NCBI GenBank assembly: GCA_949752735.1
Contig: OX457047.1
Span: forward strand, 2,155,782-2,219,781
Source of the DNA: Lumbricus terrestris
Lineage: Eukaryota; Annelida; Clitellata; Crassiclitellata; Lumbricidae
DNA length: 64,000 nucleotides
Direction: 5' to 3'
Below the pieces are notes generated by a model. It had not been told where the DNA came from. It saw only the letters and a list, made by a program, of their open reading frames with translations, and made no database searches. Each line of letters starts with the position of its first letter. Within the stretch, counting starts at the first letter, position 1. A program made the translations under genes and the position numbers. This document shows, piece after piece, positions 41,163 through 64,000 of this stretch.

Positions 41163-41617
41163 CCGGTGTAAACGTTTCAAATTACCCCCTCCTAAATATT
41201 ACCCCCGGTAACTTGGAACCGGTTTCAGATTACCCCCCCCCCGGAAACTAGATTTGCGTCAATCATCGCATTTATTGCACTAAAAAATTAGAAAAATCAT
41301 CCCGCTTCTTGTTTTGGTCTGAAGATTTTCATCTGTCTTCCCACTTCGTGGTTTGCTATCAATATTTTGATTAAAAAAAATAATAGCCTCGAAACCATTT
41401 TCTCCATGTAAACTTCAGCGGAGAATAGTGTTTTAGTCACAGATGAAAATATTGATAACAAACCACGAAGTGGGATGACGGATGAAAATCTCCAGACCAA
41501 AACAAGAAGCGGGATGAATGTTTTGATATTTTAGTGCAATAAATGCGATGATTGGTGCAATTTACAGTTTGCAGGGGGTAATGTTTAGGAGGGGGTAATC
41601 TGAAACCTTTACACCGG
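41163..41617. mobile_element. Foldback MITE, copy 2
   Basis: Same family as 3846-4281: starts ccggtgtaaacgtttcaaat and ends cctttacaccgg, with the same internal cacttcgtggtttg and complementary arm. Confidence 0.8.
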
Positions 41618-41766
41618 GATAGTTATTATTTTTGTTCTTCACGAAGTTTATTTTTCAACAAATATTTCAAACAGAACAAAAGCTGTCTCAATTTTTGTGA
41701 GTCCAACCACCCTCATTCATTTCAAAGAAGAGCTTAATGAAAGCCACAGCGTTAAAGCATTAGGTC

Positions 41767-42032
41767 CAGGGGCGGATCCAGGTGGGCCAATCCGGCCATA
41801 TTGGCCCCATTTAAGATTTTTTAAAATTTTGACCAGCTATTCTGGTTCGGAAAGTTGACTTGGCCCCCCCATGAGTAATTCCGTCGGCCCTCCCCACACC
41901 CACGAAGTCCGCACACGAGGTCCGTACGACTAAAAGAAATGTCGTCAGATTTTTCTACGACAAAGACAAGAAACTTTCCCTGTCCCAGGACCGACAATTC
42001 TCCCCCTTCGAAAATTTCTGTATCCGCCCTTG
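41767..42032. mobile_element. hAT-type MITE (266 bp)
   Basis: Starts caggggcggatccagg and ends tatccgcccttg. The perfect 8-bp direct repeat attaggtc is at 41759-41766 and 42033-42040. The CAGGGGCGG end and 8-bp duplication fit the hAT superfamily. Non-coding. Confidence 0.85.
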
Positions 42033-42087
42033 ATTAGGTCTATATAGTTATCATTATTTTGCCCGAGTTATTTATTATTATTAATAC

Positions 42088-42168
<81 letters not shown>

Positions 42169-42192
42169 CATTATTATTATTATTATTATTAA

Positions 42193-42226
<34 letters not shown>

Positions 42227-42243
42227 ATTATTATTATTATTAA

Positions 42244-42338
<95 letters not shown>
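42088..42338. repeat. (ATT)n microsatellite
   Basis: About 250 bp of att repeat with rare interruptions. Confidence 0.97.
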
Positions 42339-42477
42339 GATTCTAAATTCCAAAGTAGATCAATTCACAAAGGCAATTAAGACAACGTATAAGCTTATAT
42401 AAAGACTATGGAATTAGGAAGGGACAAAACTATTAATAAAAAAATTATCATTATTGTTATTATTAATTAATTTATTT

Positions 42478-42530
42478 ATCAATCACTTAAATTGTGTATC
42501 TTCTTCTCGGCCGTGCGGCTGTCTACGATG
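42478..42530. repeat. Third, partial copy of a duplication segment
   Basis: atcacttaaattgtgtatc and ggccgtgcggc match 30985-31020 and 40578-40620, a short extra copy of the right part of the segmental duplication. Confidence 0.5.
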
Positions 42531-42569
42531 TAAAGTAGGCTACATTTATTCTTGGACGGAACACTAACA

Positions 42570-42690
42570 ATAATAATTCGTCGCCTTGCAGCCGGATGGT
42601 TGCAGGTTCGAATCCACATCAAGTGGCCGCGTATACGGACCTTGGGCAAGTCATTCACTTTCAATTATTGTAGAGAGATTGCACATACAA
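42570..42690 (+). mobile_element. Possible tRNA-derived SINE
   Basis: Contains a B-box-like ggttcgaatcc preceded by gccggatggttgca and followed by ccttgggcaagtcattcac, the layout of tRNA-derived SINEs. The A box is poor and the tail unclear. Confidence 0.45.
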
Positions 42691-42699
42691 ACAATGGGT

Positions 42700-43860
42700 C
42701 GATGCATCGTGACATAGTTGATGACGTCGTTGCAAATTCGTATATAGCCCGACATCAAATAAGCTTCTCGGAGGAGTCACGCAAATACCACAGCAAAACA
42801 TTTCCGAGTTAAGGGATCCTAATCGTAATCGTAATCGTAAACGCCAAACTTTTAAGGTGGTACTCGAAAACCATGCGCTGGGCACCAGCTTATTCAGGAG
42901 CGCTGCCTGGCGTCGTAAAGTTTGCCCAATGTCCATAGGGGAAATATAATCTGTGCAGACGCAACGGTTTGTCTTCCGACCTATTTTATGATACCTCATG
43001 ATAAGTTATATTAAATTGTCCTACCACACCTTACGCAACTTTGCCCTCTAGCCTAATGCTTACGTAGCCTTAGTTTAGGCCTACCTTTCGGACAAAATCT
43101 GTATAGCTATTATTGCAGTAAGTAAGTAAGCATCAATTCAGAGATGCACCCGGCGCAAGGCACTGAACCCAAACGCACAGAGTTCGACAACCACACGCAA
43201 AGCAGAAACACAAGAAACGTTCTAGCCACACTGCACTATATGATGTTACTAGACATCTACTTCATGTAGGCGCCACTAGGCGGTCTGCTGTCAAGTCCAA
43301 TCGTATAGCCTACGCTGTAAGAAGCTGGTGCTATGGGTTGCCATTTTCGATTAAACAGTTAATTTCCGTTTCTTTCTTCAGGTCGCTTTCAATTTCCTTG
43401 TGAAACCGGTTTTCGTTTCCCTTTGTAACCGTCATTACTGCGTCCATAAGAAAACCATCTTCTGGCCCCATCCGCCCCTAAAAGAAACAAAGTAAGGCCG
43501 AGTTACGTGAAGAAATTTTCTTACCAGTAGACCAATGAGACCGATCTAGTAGAACCTCCTTATATCAGGGGTATCAGAGTCGGCCCGCGAGCACGTCCTA
43601 CCTAGGACGAGCCTTGCTTAGACTTCACAACAAATTTATTAATCGAGAACAAAGTTGGAATTTGTAATTTTATTCAATGCTCGTGATTGGTGATGAACAT
43701 GAAAATGTAGATGTTTAAAGCCAAAGTTTGAACGCTAAATAAAACACTATTAAAGATGTTTTGGAAAACGATGTTCTTCTGGGCAGAGACTCATCGAGAT
43801 GAGAACTAGATTCCAACCCCATTTTGTTCAGTCGTCCTCAGACCCTGACCCAACACTTGC
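42700..43860. other. Intergenic, no gene seen
   Basis: Unique-looking sequence. A short gtaatcgtaatcgtaa run near 42825 and a phrase on 'accggttttcgtttccctttg' near 43404 stand out; no coding signal was found. Confidence 0.4.
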
Positions 43861-44765
43861 TAGAATATATTTCGCTGGTTGTCCGGTAAAAGTGGTTCGG
43901 CACTCTGCCCTACATCCAGCCGTCTACTACTGAACCCAAACAAGACCCAATATATGTGGCTCGGCACACGTCAACACCTTTCAAAACTTAATTTAGAGGT
44001 CTTAACTCTTGAGTTCTCTAGGAATTACATTTACCTCCTCTGTTCGGAACATTGGTTTTACTCTGTACCGGGAGCTGACGTTCTCGAAACACATAGGCCC
44101 ACATGTGAATCTACTTTGTCGTGATTGCTACTTCCTACTGCCAACTACGTCAGCTTAGGGTGGTATCTCGAGTGGTATCTCGATCTCTGACCCTTACTGC
44201 TGCTGCTGCCACTCTTGTCCATGCATTTGTGGTCTCTCGCCTCGACTATAATTGTAGTGCACTTTATGTCGAACTCCTGGCGATCCGGATTGGGTGTCTT
44301 GACCGGGTTCTGCGCACAGCAGCACGTCGTTTAGGTAGCATCTCTAAAGTTTTACCAAGTCACGGAGTACATGCGAAATGTACTCTACTGGCTTCCTATG
44401 CCACAGCGGATCACCTATCGGGTTTCTGCATTAGTCTGGCGCTGCATGGAGGGTCTGGCTCCCATGTACCTGCAGGAGCTCTGCTGTCCCACTTCTGGTG
44501 TCCAGCGGCGATCTGACCTCCGATCGGCTGAACAAGCTGAGCTCTTGGTCCCTCGTTCTCGAACTGCTATAATGCAGCGGCACTCTTTTTCAGTGGCTGG
44601 TCAAAGAACCTGGAATGGGATCCCTGTTGCACTCCGCCTTGTGCCTAGAGATCACACCGCTATGTTTCTTTCTTGCTTAAAACTGTCTTATTTGGATGTT
44701 GTCGAACTGTGAGCGCTTCTGAGTAGGTTACCTTGAAGGTGAGCTATATAAATAGTTAATAGTAA
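43860..44765 (+). pseudogene. CR1/L2-type LINE reverse transcriptase fragment, degraded
   Basis: Broken frames encode LLLNPNKTQYMWLGTRQ, then VSRLDYNCSALY, then NVLYWLPMPQRITYRVSALVW and LLVPRSRTAIMQRHSFSVAG. They are collinear with the cleaner copy at 57697-58530. It ends with a tail ctatataaatag and a (atg)n tract. Confidence 0.8.
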
Positions 44766-44767
44766 TA

Positions 44768-44825
<58 letters not shown>

Positions 44826-44828
44826 CGA

Positions 44829-44859
<31 letters not shown>

Positions 44860-44880
44860 AACGATGACGATGATGATGTT
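44766..44880. repeat. (ATG)n/(ACG)n microsatellite
   Basis: Pure trinucleotide runs; the poly-Met and poly-Thr ORF is an artefact. Confidence 0.97.
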
Positions 44881-45179
44881 TGAGCTCTTTGGCCTTTCTC
44901 TTCCCTTGTTTCGTAAACGCTTGAAGACTATTCTATTTGATGGCGGGAGCACTAGCTGGAATTGGGAGCGCTACTAAATCTGTGAGCGGCGCTTTATAAA
45001 TGTTCAATTACAATTGCAATTACAATACTGCGATGTGTCACTTTGAATTACTAATAAACACAAATAATAATATGCAATCTTCACGACAATTGGTAGGTTT
45101 TAAGCCCGGGCAGTAAATGAAGATGAAGAAACCGCTGTTGTTTAATATTGTATTGTATTGTATTGTAGGCCTATCTGAC

Positions 45180-45520
45180 TAAGCTTATTTGTAAAGCGCT
45201 TCTCGCAGCAAGAGCCTTTCAGAAGCGCTTCCAGTGCGTTCAACTCCGAGAAAAAGGCAGGTTTTCAAACGAGAGAAAGATGATGAAAGACTACCATAGA
45301 GAATGATATATAGCGAACTGACGGGGGAAGACCATTAAAGGTAGGGATGCTGGCAAATGATCTGGATTGAGCCATGGTGATCCTGACTCGGGGGACAAAG
45401 AGGTCAAGCCGATCAGAGGACCTGAGAGGACGCAGCGAAGTGGCAGAAGGGGGACGTAGATACCTCGGAGCAGGACCCAATTGAGACTTGAGGAACAAAA
45501 TCAGGGCATGATGATAGCAT
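45180..45520 (-). pseudogene. LINE reverse transcriptase C-terminal fragment
   Basis: The minus strand encodes DLFVPRVRITMAQSRSFASI followed by NGLPPSVR, the same conserved tail as the LINE copies above but a different subfamily. The gcgctt-rich 3' end lies at 45190-45240. Confidence 0.65.
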
Positions 45521-46142
45521 TCGTGTGGCGCCTATACCTTAATTTCTTGAAGCGATGTGTAATTCGTGTCGTCCACCTGATCTTGTCGTTCGTTCTCGGC
45601 TGACCATCGGCAACTGCGTAGGCTTACCCTCATAAGAAGACGTTCATCCACCATAGCTTTCAGGGCTTTGTCTCCTATTTTACAATCAAAGCTAAACTAG
45701 ATACAAAGCTGGGTAGTCCTTCCATACATTCTTCAACATTCGAAAATTTATTGATTAAATTCGTAACCGCAAATTATCGAAATGATAAAAGTTAAGTTGC
45801 GTAACCACACAATTCACATGCACTCAATGAAAGCAAAATCAAGTGGCAGTGTGTCAAGATCTGAATGGTCAGACAGGTAGACAGTCTGACGGCGAGGTGG
45901 GTGGCGCTTTTACAGGTTAAACTGCGACATATGTATGGGGAAGAAAAGGAATATAAATTATGGTTATAATTTGTGGGAAAACCGTGCTTTCAGTTTGAAT
46001 TGAAATATATGCGATACGGCAAAGCAAGAGTCTTCGTGAGTTTGTAATGATAATAATATGGTTGAGGTACGTAGGCCTATGTGTCTCGGTAATAATAGGC
46101 AGCAGTCGCTTCCAGAACAAGTCTAGAGTAGCCTGTACTTAC
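45521..46142. other. Downstream of last SLC5 exon found, no exon seen
   Basis: The C-terminal tail exon of the SLC5 gene would be expected here or further left, but I see no convincing candidate. Confidence 0.4.
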
Positions 46143-60262
<14,120 letters not shown>

Positions 60263-60570
60263 CTGAAGAGAGAATACAAACCGAGAATTTATCCGATTAT
60301 TCATTTAATTTCATTTGATAATCGTGATGATGTTGATCTATAATATGACAGTTATATATGAATCGCCGCCTAAGAATTATAATGCCCTATATAATAAAAG
60401 GTTCTTTAAAAAGATCGAGTTTGCATGCAATGCCTCAGTGGAACGTTGTTCCATCATTAGACAGAAAAGCTAACAGATTGAAACGATCGTTTCTTTAATA
60501 TAAGACAGTACCCTATTTAAACGCTATAATAATATCTCGTGAAGCCGTTTATTTTTGTGCGCAGTTGGTA

Positions 60571-60842
60571 CTAAACCATGGTTCAAAAAAGTAAGCCAAA
60601 CTGTTTTGCAATTTATAAAAATAATACATGATGACATATCACGCTAAGTGTTTCGAAATATCTAGAGAATTGGACCAAGAATATGATTCCAAAATTTCAT
60701 GAGATAAAGTTGAACGGATAAAAGATATGAATCTTTCAACTTCATCTCCCAAAATATCAGTTTCCAGCAAGTCTGTTATGGTTAATCTTAGAGATAATTA
60801 TATGCAAAACAATTTGGCTTACTTTTTTTGAACCACGTTGTA
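60571..60842. mobile_element. MITE with ~30-bp inverted ends
   Basis: Left ggttcaaaaaagtaagccaa and right, its complement with one extra base in the T run, enclose 270 bp. TA lies at both edges, so a Tc1/mariner origin is possible. Non-coding. Confidence 0.65.
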
Positions 60843-61068
60843 TAATGTTCTATCATCATTCATCAGCAGCCAGTCACAGGGCTGCCTTTGTGAAGGTAGG
60901 CTACCGCAAAGTTTTTACCGAATAGTAACATATAATAATTGGCTAATAAAAATTCGTGATCTATATTCCATAGGCATCATGCTCGGGCCCATAATATGCT
61001 GAGTTAGGGCAAAGCACAATGAACACATAATGTGTTGTATTTGAGTTTATTTGAATGTATTGAGTTTC

Positions 61069-61138
61069 ATATCATATCATATCAAATCATATCATCTCAT
61101 ATCATATCATATCATATTATATTATATTATATTATACT
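61069..61138. repeat. (CATAT)n microsatellite
   Basis: Pentanucleotide run grading into attat. Confidence 0.95.
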
Positions 61139-61139
61139 G

Positions 61140-62700
61140 AGCACATATACAGGGCCAGCACTAGCCAAAGTGGCGCCCTAGGCAAGGCATACATTTGGCG
61201 CCCCAGGCATAGGCCTGCATTTGGCACCCTTAGTTTCCCACTCAATTGTTCAGCCCACATTAGAATCTAGGCCCAAAGATGAATTAGGCAGAGCCGGTAT
61301 ACGCTTACAGGGCCGTAGCCAGGATTTTATTTCGGGGGATGTTTTCTTGACTGTGAATTTTGAGGTGCGTACAAGCTGCGGGCGACTTTTTTGGGCGAAA
61401 TTTTCTGACGACTTTTGTTAGTCGTCGAATTTTTTGACGTCCAAAAAAACACTGTTTTCTGCGATTTTCGAATATTTTCTGCTCAAAATTACATTTCACA
61501 CTGTCGTGTGATAGCAAATCCATAATTATTTCATTTTTACATTAGCCTACCTCATTTTTGGGGGATGTTCAAACAACCAAAACATCCCCTATCTATGGCC
61601 TTGCAGGCCTATGCTCAACTGAGTAATTCATTGTAATTTCTTTATTAGTACACTGAAGGCTGTATGATATTCAATTTTGTGGAGAATGGTATAAGTTAAA
61701 AAATATTAAAATACACTCTTGTGGAAATGGTGCCCTCTAGAACTTGGCGCCCCATGCAACTGCCTGCTTTGCCTATGCCTTAGGTCGGCCCTGCTTCAGC
61801 TCAGAGCCCTGCGCCGGCCGCGCCGCGCCGTCGCCGCCGACATTTCTTTCGCGCCGCCGCCGCCGATTTTTGTTGGTCGGCGCGCCGACGCCGCCGCCGA
61901 CAATTTGTCGGCGCGCCGCTGATGCCACCCTGATTTATTTTTTCTTTTTGTAGTATTTTTCATGTTTTGCATGACTTCGCCAAAAAATTGCCGGTCAGTG
62001 CGAAATAGGCATATTTTTCAAATTTTCTACTCAGTGTGTTTTGACAAGAGAAAATTTAAGCCGCCTATAATAACTTCGCTACACGGTATTATCATTATCG
62101 ACTGGGTGGCTGTTTTGTTTACACTTGTGTGCTAAGTCATCTTACGGGCATAACTTCACCTGTCAGCGCAGATAACTCAGATATATTGGAAGATAATTTG
62201 CATGGTGGTCGCTGGGATATAATTTCTGAGACACGATGAGCATTGCAAATGATGCGTTTCACCTCGATAAAACGACACGAATGGGTGTGTTGAGTCAGAG
62301 AGAGAGGCGAGGTTTCCTCCCACCGCCACCCCCCAAATGTCGGTCTGTGTGTGTCTTACGTCCTTGCACTTAGTACAGAATGGAGGAAGGAAAAAGAGAC
62401 GCAGGGACTTTCAGCTAATAATGTGAGTAATAATACAGGCAAGAAGGAGATAAAAAATAATGCAGGGCAGTTAGACATGACATATATGCAGTGTAGTTTC
62501 TTGGGGTCCTTAAAAGACATTTGTCTGCGATTTTCCAATTAGGCCTATATTGTCGTTTCTCTACCTTTTCGAATACAGTCAGAATGAGGTATGTGGTGGG
62601 GAGACCGTCAAATAGATAAGAGAATATGTTATGGGACTATGCTTATTATGGTTATAATGGTTGGCTATATAAGTATATAACTGGAGACAGCAGATTAGAT
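61140..62700. other. Repeat-rich, no gene seen
   Basis: 61155-61800 is framed by cagggccagcac and the complement-like ggtcggccctg, with tggcgcccta and ttggcgcccca inside, suggesting an old DNA transposon that later received a second element (61305-61610, cagggccgtagccagg to ctatggccttg). 61800-61925 is a very GC-rich gccgccgaca repeat. From 61926 no structure is recognised. Confidence 0.45.
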
Positions 62701-62711
62701 TGAAAATTTAG

Positions 62712-62739
<28 letters not shown>

Positions 62740-62743
<4 letters not shown>

Positions 62744-63240
62744 AATAAAAATGTAAAACGTTACTTTTTGTGGCCTCAGAACTCGATAAGTTCTTCACCG
62801 ATTCTTTTCAAAATTTTCGCAAACCGTTCCATTCGAACATAAGCGTGTTGTTATAATGCCTTTTGGGGAAAAGCGCAATCTTTTCGACCAAAAAACACAA
62901 CTATGCGAACGATTTGAGCGATCTCGATTTTTACAAAATCTAGGATCTCGGAGTTTTACGGACGGACGGACGGACAACGGACGTACGGACGAGGAGGGAC
63001 AAAGGAGAGGAAGAGAGGGGTGAGTGTGAAAGGGAGGGAGCGGGAGGAAGAGGGAGGGAGAAAGGGGAGGGAGAGAGCGAGGGAGAGGGATGGAGGAAAC
63101 GGGAGGAGGGTGTGAGGCAGGGAAGGGGAGGGGAGGGGACGGGAGGACAGAGGCAAAAAGGGAGACAGAAGGGAAAGTTCGGAGTGAGGGTGGGAGGGAG
63201 AGTCTTTTCAGCCATAGCAACGCGTGGCGGGGTACAGCTA
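62740..63240. repeat. Dispersed repeat with G-rich minisatellite
   Basis: 62750-62960 is a phrase ending in gacggacggacggac. 62985-63200 is a purine-rich ggagggag tract. It closes with gcgtggcggggtacagctag, the near-mirror of the repeat end at 58567, so both may belong to one repeat family. Confidence 0.5.

Positions 63241-64000
<760 letters not shown>

Overview
The window is nuclear DNA from an animal. It has spliced genes with GT/AG introns, many microsatellites, LINE and SINE fragments, DNA transposons and long C2H2 zinc-finger genes. Foldback elements with short tandem repeats in their inverted ends resemble the sea-urchin TU elements. Together with the very frequent AGGCCTA motif and CR1/L2-type LINE tails, they make a marine deuterostome, probably an echinoderm, the best guess. 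That is inference, not proof.

Region 1 (1-4472) is repeat-rich flank: a 22-bp minisatellite, an (ATT)n tract, a four-copy ~172-bp satellite and a foldback MITE. Region 2 (4473-21852) is a nearly complete Polinton/Maverick (adintovirus-like) element of 17,380 bp. It has 261-bp terminal inverted repeats that look identical, and a perfect 6-bp target duplication (ggccca). Its genes form three blocks. Leftward are integrase and a PLA2/zinc-ribbon protein. Rightward are packaging ATPase, penton-like protein, several minor virion candidates, a chimeric gene array, major capsid protein and a SAP protein. Leftward again are two fibre-like proteins, an adenain-type protease, an HNH endonuclease and protein-primed DNA polymerase B. 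The genes would act together to replicate, package, mature and integrate the element. Two breaks are visible: an in-frame TAA in the ATPase, and an integrase ORF without an ATG that sits in the -1 frame at the end of the PLA2 gene beside a slippery heptamer. Almost every other ATG in the element directly follows TAAA or TAAAA.

Region 3 (21853-42400) holds a 5'-truncated LINE with a restriction-like endonuclease inside (TAA)n, two paralogous intronless C2H2 zinc-finger genes (about 42 and 18 fingers) on two copies of a segmental duplication, a frameshifted 2.85-kb DNA transposon with an 8-bp target duplication, an orphan SLC5 first exon with an in-frame TGA, and several foldback elements. One duplication arm is split by about 21.7 kb of inserted DNA that includes the Polinton.

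Region 4 (42400-64000) carries CR1/L2-type LINE fragments and, on the minus strand, eleven exons (46143-60262) of an SLC5-family sodium/solute symporter whose joined reading phase stays open. Its introns are full of foldback elements with 8-bp target duplications, a hAT-type MITE, SINE heads and microsatellites. The N-terminal exons lie beyond the window and no C-terminal exon was found.
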